This document shows, piece by piece, positions 1 through 6,543 of a stretch of 7,766 nt of DNA (its first letter is position 1; each line of letters begins with the position of its first letter). This DNA comes from Legionella genomosp. 1 (GTDB lineage Bacteria; Pseudomonadota; Gammaproteobacteria; Legionellales; Legionellaceae): positions 1 through 7,766 of the forward strand of contig CAMDBQ010000061.1 of assembly GCA_945889365.1 (NCBI GenBank). The letters are read 5' to 3'. The notes under the pieces are model-generated. The model was not told where the DNA came from. It made no database searches and saw only the letters and a program-made list of their open reading frames with translations. Made by a program: the position numbers and the translations under genes.

Positions 1-711
1 GCCACGATCAAGTTCCAGAATCCATTCCGCGGCATTATCAAGGAAATACCGATCATGGGTAATAGCAACCACAGTGCCGGGGAAATCATGCAGAAAATGC
101 TCCAACCATGCAACGCTCTCAGCATCCAAATGGTTGGTTGGTTCATCGAGTAATAACATGTCAGGATTTGACAAGAGTAAACGACACAAAGCGACGCGGC
201 GTTTCTCACCACCCGACAATTTCCCTACAATGGCATCCCACTCAGGTAAACGCAGCGCATCAGCAGCAATTTCGAATTGGCGATCAAGATCCCAGCCACC
301 ACCAACTTCAATTTCATGTTGCAAATCACCTTGTTCAGTCAGCAATGCTGTCATTTCATCATCGCTCATGGGCTCAGCGAAGCGCATGCTAATGGCATCA
401 AATTTTGCCAACTTCTCTTTCATCTCAACAACAGCCTCTTCAACTACTTCACGGACTGTTTTGGTCAAATCAATTTCCGGCTCTTGCGCCAAATAACCAA
501 TTTTGATCCCTGGTTGTGGCCGAGCTTCGCCTTCAAACTGCGTGTCCACGCCTGCCATAATTCGCAGTAGCGTTGATTTTCCAGAGCCGTTTAGACCCAA
601 CACACCAATTTTGGCGCCAGGGTAAAAACTTAAATTAATATTTTTCAGAATGAAGCGTTGATTCTCTACAACTTTATTCACCTGATTCATGGTGTAAATA
701 TACTGTGCCAT
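1..711 (-). CDS. ettA: Energy-dependent translational throttle protein EttA (ABC-F ATPase), N-terminal part, cut by window edge
   Basis: ABC-F family ATPase that binds the ribosomal E site and gates entry into the elongation cycle according to the ATP/ADP ratio; cytosolic and not a transporter. The 237 codons present start MAQYIYTMNQV and include Walker A GLNGSGKST (residues 39-47), the arm insertion typical of ABC-F proteins (about 95-140), signature LSGGE (165-169), Walker B ending LLLDE with catalytic Glu190, and the switch histidine in THD (His219). E. coli EttA has about 555 residues, so the linker and second ATPase domain lie past the left edge. The ATG at 711 has GGAG at 721-724, 9 bases upstream. 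The MAQY start and the arm separate EttA from Uup and YheS. It follows tdh by 65 bases with an inverted repeat in the gap, so read-through from kbl-tdh is possible. No good promoter was seen in the gap. The family call is very secure. Confidence 0.96.
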   Translation of the reverse strand, partial: MAQYIYTMNQVNKVVENQRFILKNINLSFYPGAKIGVLGLNGSGKSTLLRIMAGVDTQFEGEARPQPGIKIGYLAQEPEIDLTKTVREVVEEAVVEMKEKLAKFDAISMRFAEPMSDDEMTALLTEQGDLQHEIEVGGGWDLDRQFEIAADALRLPEWDAIVGKLSGGEKRRVALCRLLLSNPDMLLLDEPTNHLDAESVAWLEHFLHDFPGTVVAITHDRYFLDNAAEWILELDRG

Positions 712-747
712 AAATGCTAACTCCAAGTACTATCATTGTTCGTCAAT

Positions 748-765
748 GTTGGGCCTTGGCCCAAC
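748..765. repeat. Perfect inverted repeat (hairpin) between tdh and ettA
   Basis: Two 8-base arms, GTTGGGCC and GGCCCAAC, are exactly complementary and separated by TT. In RNA this would fold as a GC-rich hairpin, realistically a 6-bp stem with a 6-base loop. It lies 12 bases past the tdh stop and 36 bases before the ettA start. On the minus-strand transcript it is followed by ATTGACG, not a run of U, so it is not a classical intrinsic terminator. It could protect the 3' end of the kbl-tdh message, act as a weak or factor-assisted terminator, or bind a dimeric regulator. The sequence does not decide between these. Confidence 0.6.
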
Positions 766-776
766 CTACAAATTCA

Positions 777-1802
777 CTATTCCCAATCTAAAATCACTTT
801 ACCTGATTGGCCCGAAGCCATTATTTGAAACGCCTCCTGGTAATCTTTCACCGGAAATCGATGAGTAATCACGGGCGATACATCCAAACCGCTTTGCAAC
901 ATGGCAATCATTTTATACCAGGTTTCAAACATTTCACGGCCGTAAATCCCTTTGATCACCAAACCTTTAAAAATCACATTATTCCAATCGATTGCGGTTT
1001 CCTTTGGCGGGATACCTAACATGGCTATCTGTCCGCCATGATTCATCGCTTTCACCATCTCGTTCAATGCCGTAGGACTACCTGACATCTCAAGCCCCAC
1101 ATCAAATCCTTCCGTCATACCCAATTCGTCCATTACATCTTGAATACGTTGGTGCTTAACATTAACCGCATGGCTTGCACCCATTTTACGAGCTAGATCA
1201 AGACGGTAATCGTTCACATCGGTAATGACAATGTGTCGTGCGCCAATGTGACGTAAAATCGCAACCGCCATAATACCGATGGGACCCGCACCTGTAATCA
1301 ATACGTCTTCACCCACGACATTAAACGCCAATGCACAATGGGTTGCATTGCCTAATGGATCAAGAATAGACGCTTGTTCGGCCGTGATATTATCGGGTAA
1401 TAGCATGACGTTGCTAGACGGAATCACTAAATATTCCGCAAAACAACCGGCACGATTAACGCCAACACCTTCCGTATTACGACACAAATGCCGTCTACCG
1501 GCGCGGCAATTACGGCAATGTCCGCAGGTAAGATGGCCTTCACCAGATACGCGCTGCCCAGGTTTCATGCCTTTGACTTCACTGCCTACTTCAACAATTT
1601 CACCATAAAATTCGTGCCCAACAGTCATGGGTACAGGAATGGTTGCTTGCGCCCAATCATCCCATGCGTAAATATGAATGTCCGTACCGCAAATAGCCGT
1701 TTTGCCAATTTTTATCAGTACATCATTAACACCACATGTAGGCTTTGGAACGTCTTGCAGCCAAATACCTGGCTCACGTTTTGCTTTGACTAATGATTTC
1801 AT
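777..1802 (-). CDS. tdh: L-threonine 3-dehydrogenase
   Basis: Zinc-dependent medium-chain dehydrogenase that oxidises L-threonine with NAD+ to 2-amino-3-ketobutyrate, the substrate of the neighbouring Kbl. With the ATG at 1802 the protein has 341 residues, the same length as E. coli Tdh. It carries catalytic-zinc residues Cys38, His63 and Glu64, structural-zinc cysteines 93, 96, 99 and 107, the dinucleotide-binding GAGPIG (171-176), and Asp195 at the end of the next strand, which fits NAD rather than NADP. The C-terminus GQSGKVILDWE is typical. An in-frame GTG at 1859 would add 19 residues and overlap kbl, but the sequence from MKSLVKAKREPGIW matches the usual N-terminus and AAGGA (1808-1812) stands 5 bases before this ATG. 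It lies 37 bases after kbl with no promoter in between, so the two are probably cotranscribed. Nothing looks damaged. Confidence 0.97.
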   Translation of the reverse strand: MKSLVKAKREPGIWLQDVPKPTCGVNDVLIKIGKTAICGTDIHIYAWDDWAQATIPVPMTVGHEFYGEIVEVGSEVKGMKPGQRVSGEGHLTCGHCRNCRAGRRHLCRNTEGVGVNRAGCFAEYLVIPSSNVMLLPDNITAEQASILDPLGNATHCALAFNVVGEDVLITGAGPIGIMAVAILRHIGARHIVITDVNDYRLDLARKMGASHAVNVKHQRIQDVMDELGMTEGFDVGLEMSGSPTALNEMVKAMNHGGQIAMLGIPPKETAIDWNNVIFKGLVIKGIYGREMFETWYKMIAMLQSGLDVSPVITHRFPVKDYQEAFQIMASGQSGKVILDWE

Positions 1803-1839
1803 GAAGATCCTTTTTAATTCGTCGACCGTCTTTGCGAGA

Positions 1840-3024
1840 CTAAATAACACCCAGCTCACGCCCTACCTTGCCAAAAGCTGCCAATGCTTTATCCAAATGA
1901 TGTAACTCATGCGCGGCTGAGAGTTGAGTACGAATACGTGCCATGCCTTTTGGCACAACTGGGAATGAAAACCCAACCACATAAATGCCTTCTGCCAGCA
2001 AAAGCTCAGCCATACGACCAGCCAGTGCAGCGTCACCTAACATGACCGGAATAATCGGATGTTCGCCGGGAATTAAAGTAAAACCTAATTTGCTTAATCC
2101 AGCACGAAAATATCCAGCATTGCGTTTTAATTTTGTCAACAACTCAGGGTGATGTTGTATCAGATCCAGCACAGCGATGGATGTTTGCGCAATAACCGGT
2201 GCCAGAGTATTGGAAAAAAGATAAGGGCGTGAACGTTGTCGCAACCATTCAATAATCGGTTTACTAGCGGCTGTATACCCACCAGATGCACCGCCTAAGG
2301 CTTTACCCAGCGTACCGGTAAGGATATCAATTTTATCCATCACACCAAAATGCTCAGGCGTACCGCGCCCTGTTTTACCAATAAAGCCGACCGCATGAGA
2401 ATCATCAACCATGACCATGGCATCGTATTTTTCTGCCAGTTCACAAATCCCTGGCAAATTCGCCAGCACGCCGTCCATTGAAAAAACACCATCGGTTGCG
2501 ATTAACCGAAAACGTGCATCTTTAGCCGCAATCAACTGGGCTTCCAAATCGTTCATGTCATTATTGGCATAGCGAAAACGCATGGCTTTACACAAACGCA
2601 CGCCATCAATAATACTGGCATGATTTAGCGCATCACTGATAATGGCGTCTTCCGCACCTAACAAGGTTTCAAATAAACCCGTATTCGCATCAAAGCAAGA
2701 CGAATACAATATTGTATCGTCCATGCGCAAAAAGGTGCTGATGTTTTTCTCAAGGATTTTATGCGGCGTTTGCGTACCACAAATGAATCGCACTGATGCC
2801 ATACCATAACCAAATTCGGATAAAGCACGATGCCCTTCTGCAATCAAATCAGGATGATTTGCAAGCCCCAAATAATTATTGGCACAAAGATTAATGACTT
2901 CATCATCATTAACGCGCACAGCAGCCTGCTGTTGCGTGGAAATCACACGCTCAGGTTTAAACAAGCCTTCCTGCTTTATAGTAGATAACTCAGTTTGCAG
3001 AAAATCAGCGAAACGGTCATGCAC
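1840..3024 (-). CDS. kbl: 2-amino-3-ketobutyrate coenzyme A ligase (glycine C-acetyltransferase)
   Basis: Pyridoxal-phosphate enzyme of the alpha-oxoamine synthase family. It cleaves 2-amino-3-ketobutyrate with CoA to glycine and acetyl-CoA, completing the threonine degradation begun by Tdh; cytosolic. The 394 residues compare with 398 in E. coli. Visible features are the substrate-binding stretch CANNYLGLANHP (47-58), ASVRFICGTQ (76-85), DALNHASIIDG (131-141), the cofactor-contacting DDSHAVGF (207-214) and the Schiff-base lysine Lys241 in GTLGKALGGASGG. The start is GTG at 3024, with AAGGAG at 3031-3036 six bases upstream. A nearby ATG (3020) is in another frame. It is the first gene of a kbl-tdh unit and has its own candidate promoter just upstream. 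AONS/BioF and ALAS are relatives, but the near-complete resemblance to Kbl and the tdh neighbour settle the assignment. Confidence 0.97.
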   Translation of the reverse strand: MHDRFADFLQTELSTIKQEGLFKPERVISTQQQAAVRVNDDEVINLCANNYLGLANHPDLIAEGHRALSEFGYGMASVRFICGTQTPHKILEKNISTFLRMDDTILYSSCFDANTGLFETLLGAEDAIISDALNHASIIDGVRLCKAMRFRYANNDMNDLEAQLIAAKDARFRLIATDGVFSMDGVLANLPGICELAEKYDAMVMVDDSHAVGFIGKTGRGTPEHFGVMDKIDILTGTLGKALGGASGGYTAASKPIIEWLRQRSRPYLFSNTLAPVIAQTSIAVLDLIQHHPELLTKLKRNAGYFRAGLSKLGFTLIPGEHPIIPVMLGDAALAGRMAELLLAEGIYVVGFSFPVVPKGMARIRTQLSAAHELHHLDKALAAFGKVGRELGVI

Positions 3025-3055
3025 AGCGCTCTCCTTGGGATCTTTAAAACCCGCG

Positions 3056-3084
3056 ATTATAACAAGTTTTAGACAGCAGAACTA
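3056..3084 (-). promoter_or_regulatory. Candidate sigma-70 promoter (extended -10) for kbl-tdh
   Basis: Read on the minus strand, the gap before kbl holds a perfect -10 box TATAAT (3056-3061) preceded by TG and one base (TGTTATAAT, 3056-3064), the extended -10 form. At a 17-base spacing the -35 position (3079-3084) reads TAGTTC, a poor match, as is common when an extended -10 is present. The predicted start is near 3049, giving a leader of about 25 bases that includes the strong ribosome site AAGGAG before the GTG start. The position, strand and absence of other coding sequence support it. There is no experimental evidence. Confidence 0.6.
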
Positions 3085-3086
3085 GG

Positions 3087-3269
3087 TTAAACCCTGTTCC
3101 GCAGCTTCTTATCTGTATTGTATTGTGAAAGCGAATACACAGCCCATAACGCAGCGGGGATCCAGCCAATCAGCGTGATTTGCAAAATCAAACAGATCAT
3201 CCCGGCAAAGGGTCTGCCGATAGTGAAAAAACTTAAGAAGGGTAAAAATATAGCTAAGAATAAACGCAT
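3087..3269 (-). CDS. Small membrane protein of the Pmp3/YqaE (UPF0057) family
   Basis: A 60-residue, very hydrophobic protein with two probable membrane segments (about 2-16 and 21-47) and a charged tail, NTDKKLRNRV (51-60). The N-terminal MRLFLAIFLP and the GWIPAALWAVY stretch near the end of the second segment match the Pmp3/YqaE pattern (compare the usual GYIPGIIHALY). Members are stress-linked plasma-membrane proteolipids; yeast Pmp3 affects membrane potential and cation tolerance, while the role in bacteria is poorly known. The ATG at 3269 has AAGGA (3276-3280) six bases upstream, so translation is credible despite the small size. It stands between the murA-nif3 operon and kbl, and candidate promoters on both sides suggest it is transcribed on its own. 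The family call is good; cellular function is not established from this sequence. Confidence 0.85.
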   Translation of the reverse strand: MRLFLAIFLPFLSFFTIGRPFAGMICLILQITLIGWIPAALWAVYSLSQYNTDKKLRNRV

Positions 3270-3305
3270 TTCATGTCCTTTAGAATGGGTGGTGATTACA
3301 CTTTA

Positions 3306-3334
3306 ATTATACAGGATTGATCATGAATGGCGAA
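3306..3334 (-). promoter_or_regulatory. Candidate sigma-70 promoter for the Pmp3-like gene
   Basis: On the minus strand a perfect TATAAT (3306-3311) is preceded, at a 17-base spacing, by TTCGCC (3329-3334), which matches the -35 consensus TTGACA at three of six positions. The predicted start near 3299 leaves a leader of about 30 bases before the ATG at 3269. It lies in the 124-base gap between the nif3-family gene and the Pmp3-like gene. No operator or clear terminator was seen in the rest of that gap. Confidence 0.5.
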
Positions 3335-3393
3335 AGCAGTTGCTGATTAATCTACTGGTGGACACGTCGCTATCATGGCTGCCCATCCCTACA

Positions 3394-4152
3394 TTACACG
3401 GGATTTGCGCTGTCGATAAATTGGTGCTGTACACCAAATTTTGTTGAGAGGTGTTGGCCCAACGCTTGAATACCATAACGTTCAGTTGCATGATGGCCGC
3501 AGGCGAAATAATGCATCCCAAACTCCTGAGCTTGGTAATAGGTTCGCTCTGAAATTTCTCCACTGATATAAGCATCAACGCCCAATCGATAGGCGTCTTC
3601 AATAAAATCCTGAGCACCACCGCTGCACCATGCCAAACGTTGAATGGGTTTTGTAGAACCCGATACGCACAAGGGTTCGCGTTGTAGTTTTTGGCTCAAC
3701 ACATGCGACAGCTCAGTTGTGGTCATTGGTGTACTTAGCATACCTGACCATAGAAGATTCGGTGTTTTTCCTGCAGCATGGGTTTTTATGTCATCCAATT
3801 CAAGCAATTGCCCAAGGCAAGCGTTGTTGCCTAGTTCACTATGACAATCCAGAGGCAGATGATAGGCGAATAAATTCAAATCATGCTTGATAAGCTGACC
3901 GATGCGTTGCCGTTTCATGCCGACAATCACTGGATCTTCACCGCGCCAAAAATACCCGTGATGAACCAACAGAGCGTCAGCTTTAAGAGAGATGGCTTTG
4001 GTGATCGCCTCGTGCGAGGCCGTTACTGCGGTACAAATTCGATTGATCGCGTCGCGACCCTCTACTTGAATACCATTGGGTGCGTAGTCGTTAAAACTAT
4101 TGCACGCAAGGTATTCGTTAAGGTAGAGGGCTAATGCATCGCGGTTAATCAT
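3394..4152 (-). CDS. Nif3-family dinuclear metal protein (YbgI-like, 'GTP cyclohydrolase 1 type 2 homolog')
   Basis: Matches E. coli YbgI along its length (252 versus 247 residues). Conserved metal-site elements are visible: HHGYFW (His64, His65), HLPLD (His98, Asp102) and HHATER near the C-terminus (His220, Glu224). Members form toroidal hexamers with a dimetal centre in each subunit. The database name 'GTP cyclohydrolase 1 type 2' comes from one homologue, and the physiological role in bacteria is unsettled, so no pathway is assigned here. The ATG at 4152 lies only 2 bases after the murA stop and has no clear Shine-Dalgarno sequence, so translation probably depends on ribosomes finishing murA. 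It appears to be the last gene of the mla-murA operon. No intrinsic terminator follows it. The family call is secure; function is open. Confidence 0.93.
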   Translation of the reverse strand: MINRDALALYLNEYLACNSFNDYAPNGIQVEGRDAINRICTAVTASHEAITKAISLKADALLVHHGYFWRGEDPVIVGMKRQRIGQLIKHDLNLFAYHLPLDCHSELGNNACLGQLLELDDIKTHAAGKTPNLLWSGMLSTPMTTTELSHVLSQKLQREPLCVSGSTKPIQRLAWCSGGAQDFIEDAYRLGVDAYISGEISERTYYQAQEFGMHYFACGHHATERYGIQALGQHLSTKFGVQHQFIDSANPV

Positions 4153-4154
4153 GA

Positions 4155-5414
4155 TTAATCACGCTTGATATCGGCGCCCAGCATGGAGAGTTTTTCCTCT
4201 ATGCGCTCATAACCCCGATCAACGTGATAAATGCGCTCAACGATGGTTTCACCTTCAGCTGCAAGTCCTGCCAAAATCAGACTGGCTGAGGCACGTAAAT
4301 CCGTAGCCATAACTGGTGCACCGGTTAATTTTTCAGCGCCAGTGATCAAGGCTGCCTTGCCATTCAGACGAATTTTTGCACCCATACGCTGTAATTCCTG
4401 CACGTGCATGAAACGATTTTCAAAAATGTTTTCAATTACGGAAGATGATCCATCAGCAACGGTATTTAATGCCATGAATTGTGCTTGCATATCTGTAGGG
4501 AAAGCAGGATATGGAGCAGTTGAAATATCAACCGCTTGTGGTCGTTGGCCATGCATATCCAAGGTAACCCAATCTTCGCCTAAAGTTAAAGACGCGCCTG
4601 CTTCTTCAAACTTACACAGCATTGACAGTAAATTATCGGGTTTAACCTTTCTCACCGTTACCTGCCCGCGCGTTATTGCACCCGCTGCAAGGTATGTGCC
4701 TGCTTCAATTCGGTCTGGCATAACAGGATATGCGCCACCGCCTAATGATTCAACACCCTCGACTTCGATGGTATGGGTTCCAGCACCGGTAATGCGCGCA
4801 CCCATTTGGATTAGGAAATTGGCTAAATCCAACACTTCTGGCTCTCGTGCGGCATTTTTAATGATGGTTTTGCCTTCAGCAAGAACAGCTGCCATCAGGA
4901 TATTTTCTGTGCCGGTTACCGTAACGGTATCAAATACCAACGTTCTACCTTGCAGACGACCATTTTTGCAACGGGCTTTAATAAAGCCGTTCGTAACCGT
5001 GATATCTGCGCCCATAGTTTTCAGTGCTTTTAAATGCAAATCAACAGGACGAGTACCAATAGCGCAACCGCCTGGCAATGACACATCGGCTTGACCAAAA
5101 CGCGCAAGCAACGGACCTAGCACCAGAATAGATGCGCGCATGGTTTTAACCAGTTCGTATGGTGCTACAAATTCATTCACTTGATTTGCATCAACCAGAA
5201 CATTCATTTTTTCATCGACAACCAGCTTGGCGCCCAATTGGCCTAACAATTCCATCATGGTGGTCACATCATTAAGATGAGGGACGTTAGAAATGGTTAC
5301 ATTATCGGTAGCCAACAACGTAGCCGCCATAATAGGCAGGGCCGCATTTTTTGCACCAGAAATCGTCACATCACCCTGCAGTGGTTTCCCACCATTAATA
5401 ATCAATTTATCCAC
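4155..5414 (-). CDS. murA: UDP-N-acetylglucosamine 1-carboxyvinyltransferase
   Basis: Transfers enolpyruvate from phosphoenolpyruvate to UDP-GlcNAc, the first committed step of peptidoglycan synthesis; cytosolic. The 419 residues equal the E. coli length and form the two-domain EPSP-synthase-like fold. Visible active-site residues are Lys22-Asn23 in SGAKNAALP, the catalytic loop cysteine Cys117 in SLPGGCAIGTRPVD, Asp308 in FPTDMQAQF, Asp372/Arg374 in TDLRAS, and Arg400 in HVDRGYERIE. Cysteine rather than aspartate at the loop position is the form normally inhibited by fosfomycin. The start is GTG at 5414, lying inside the end of ibaG with an 8-base overlap; GGGAG at 5422-5426 is 7 bases upstream. 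The overlap and the mla-ibaG-murA order, known from E. coli, support cotranscription. The product is complete and appears functional. Confidence 0.98.
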   Translation of the reverse strand: MDKLIINGGKPLQGDVTISGAKNAALPIMAATLLATDNVTISNVPHLNDVTTMMELLGQLGAKLVVDEKMNVLVDANQVNEFVAPYELVKTMRASILVLGPLLARFGQADVSLPGGCAIGTRPVDLHLKALKTMGADITVTNGFIKARCKNGRLQGRTLVFDTVTVTGTENILMAAVLAEGKTIIKNAAREPEVLDLANFLIQMGARITGAGTHTIEVEGVESLGGGAYPVMPDRIEAGTYLAAGAITRGQVTVRKVKPDNLLSMLCKFEEAGASLTLGEDWVTLDMHGQRPQAVDISTAPYPAFPTDMQAQFMALNTVADGSSSVIENIFENRFMHVQELQRMGAKIRLNGKAALITGAEKLTGAPVMATDLRASASLILAGLAAEGETIVERIYHVDRGYERIEEKLSMLGADIKRD

Positions 5415-5649
5415 GTTGTTTCTCCCATTCGGCTGTTGTCCAGGTTTTCATGTTCACGGCATGTAACTGACCCGATACAATATATTCATTAAGACGTGCG
5501 TAAACCCATTGTTGACGGGCGACTCTGGTTTTCCCAAAAAACGCATCTGAAACAATGGTTACATCGTAATGATAACCATCGCCTTCAACGTGGACATGTT
5601 CTACATCGTCTGCGCTTAACATCTTTTTTAATTCTTCATTACTGATCAT
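5407..5649 (-). CDS. ibaG: BolA-family protein IbaG (YrbA)
   Basis: An 80-residue BolA-family protein, close in length to E. coli IbaG (84). Members bind monothiol glutaredoxins through a shared [2Fe-2S] cluster and affect iron-sulfur trafficking, acid response and envelope shape. Visible family features are GDGYHYDV (23-30), which carries a histidine at the IbaG position (His27), and the near-invariant QLHAVNMKTW segment containing His63. The gene context, between mlaB and murA, is the conserved position of ibaG/yrbA and separates it from bolA itself. The ATG at 5649 has AAGG (5657-5660) about 7 bases upstream, overlapping the mlaB stop; the gap after mlaB is 9 bases. The protein's last codons overlap the murA start. 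Assignment to the IbaG subgroup rests on context plus sequence; partner and cluster binding are inferred from the family. Confidence 0.93.
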   Translation of the reverse strand: MISNEELKKMLSADDVEHVHVEGDGYHYDVTIVSDAFFGKTRVARQQWVYARLNEYIVSGQLHAVNMKTWTTAEWEKQRG

Positions 5650-5658
5650 TAAACTACC

Positions 5659-5931
5659 TTACAAAATCGTGTCCACACCGCAAAACTCTGCCAATTCGTG
5701 AATCACTTTTGGCATACCTTCAATTTCAAATGACTTGTTATAATGCTTGCAAAGCCGTTTAGCCTCAATGAGCAATGCAAGGCCTGCACTATCACAGTGC
5801 TTCACCTGACTTAAATTAAGGCGCAAGCGAGTTACATCAGACGCTTGCACACATTTGAACAAGCGTTTTCTATCTGACTCCACCTTGGCAAAGGTTAAGC
5901 TCACTGAGGGCTCAAATACTTGCGCACTCAC
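5659..5931 (-). CDS. mlaB: MlaB, STAS-domain subunit of the phospholipid ABC transporter
   Basis: A 90-residue single STAS-domain protein. In the Mla complex, MlaB sits on the cytosolic side bound to the ATPase MlaF and is needed for complex stability and activity. The diagnostic segment is LNLSQVKHCDSAGLALLIEA (39-58), with Ser48 at the conserved Ser/Thr site of STAS domains (Thr in E. coli MlaB). Outside this segment similarity to E. coli is low, as is usual for MlaB. The start is GTG at 5931, just 2 bases after the mlaC stop; no other in-frame methionine lies near the N-terminus. A purine-rich AAGAAGG lies about 10 bases upstream, so initiation may depend on translation of mlaC. Position between mlaC and ibaG makes the call firm although the domain alone would be ambiguous with anti-sigma-factor antagonists. 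Confidence 0.92.
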   Translation of the reverse strand: MSAQVFEPSVSLTFAKVESDRKRLFKCVQASDVTRLRLNLSQVKHCDSAGLALLIEAKRLCKHYNKSFEIEGMPKVIHELAEFCGVDTIL

Positions 5932-5933
5932 AA

Positions 5934-6536
5934 TCAGGCCGCCTTCTTGGCTTGCTGCATTTGCGCTATTAAATCCTGCATTGATGAATTTTGCAAAACC
6001 TGACCGAATTGTGATCGGAAACTTTGCAACAAACTCACCCCTTCAACGCTCAAATCGTATATTTTCCATTGGCCATTTTTGGATACTAAACTGTAACTAA
6101 GCGGAATACGTTGGCCGTTGGGGCGCGAAATCACACTGGATACGCTTGTAAATCGACTATCACCCGCTTCACGCATAGGCATAAACGCAACCGTTTCACC
6201 GGAGTATTGTGCCAATGGGCTTGCGTAAGTGCGAATCACCAGTTTTGTGAATGCGCTTGTAAACTCTTTTTTCTCAGTGGCAGATGCTTTATTCCAGGCT
6301 TGTCGCCCCAGTACTGACCGTGCCATGCCATTCACATCTACATTCGGCAATAAATAGCGCTCAATGGCTTGATAAACAATTTGATGATTGGATTTCAAGT
6401 TGGACGGATTCTTTTTCAGTATATCAATAATCTGGGTTGCTGAATTTTGAAGCATGGGAAGCGGTGAAGGCTGCGCCCACACCAGCTGGGTAAAAACCAA
6501 GCTTACTGCAAAGATAATTCCATTCAATCTTTTCAT
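5934..6536 (-). CDS. mlaC: MlaC, periplasmic phospholipid-binding protein
   Basis: Soluble periplasmic carrier that moves phospholipids between the outer-membrane MlaA-porin complex and the inner-membrane MlaFEDB transporter (Ttg2D/MlaC family). The 200 residues begin with a signal peptide: basic MKR, a hydrophobic core (about 6-19), and a VWA site with likely cleavage between Ala21 and Gln22. There is no lipobox cysteine, so the mature protein should be free in the periplasm. The mature part has family-like segments such as LLPNVDVNGMARSVLG (62-77) and the C-terminal GVSLLQSFRSQFGQVL (166-181). The ATG at 6536 follows the mlaD stop by 7 bases, and AGGTG (6541-6545), which overlaps that stop, is 4 bases upstream. 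The C-terminus runs on to an alanine/lysine-rich tail ending QQAKKAA. Confidence 0.95.
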   Translation of the reverse strand: MKRLNGIIFAVSLVFTQLVWAQPSPLPMLQNSATQIIDILKKNPSNLKSNHQIVYQAIERYLLPNVDVNGMARSVLGRQAWNKASATEKKEFTSAFTKLVIRTYASPLAQYSGETVAFMPMREAGDSRFTSVSSVISRPNGQRIPLSYSLVSKNGQWKIYDLSVEGVSLLQSFRSQFGQVLQNSSMQDLIAQMQQAKKAA

Positions 6537-6543
6537 GATTCAC

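Noticed and set aside
74..570. Plus-strand open frames antisense to ettA.
   Set aside because: They overlap the clear EttA reading frame with Walker and signature motifs; the predicted products are serine-rich and show no domain.
712..747. A TTGACG box (741-746, minus strand) that could be the -35 of an ettA promoter.
   Set aside because: No acceptable -10 box lies 16-18 bases downstream; the best TAGCAT is about 21 bases away, too far for a standard promoter.
1828..1840. A small hairpin (GTCT/AGAC) at the kbl-tdh junction as a terminator.
   Set aside because: The stem is only 4 bp and no U-run follows it; the gap is short and the two enzymes act in the same pathway, so cotranscription is more likely.
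1803..1859. A 19-residue N-terminal extension of Tdh from an in-frame GTG at 1859.
   Set aside because: The 341-residue form from 1802 matches the usual Tdh N-terminus and length and has its own ribosome site; the extension would overlap the end of kbl and has no homology that I can see.
3321..3620. A 99-codon minus-strand frame overlapping the end of the Nif3-family gene in another frame.
   Set aside because: The Nif3 frame in the same place carries the conserved HHATER metal motif; the alternative product has no recognisable features.
4231..5094. A 287-codon open frame on the plus strand, antisense to murA.
   Set aside because: It lies wholly within murA in the opposite direction, its product is low-complexity and unlike any family I recognise, and murA is intact with all catalytic residues.
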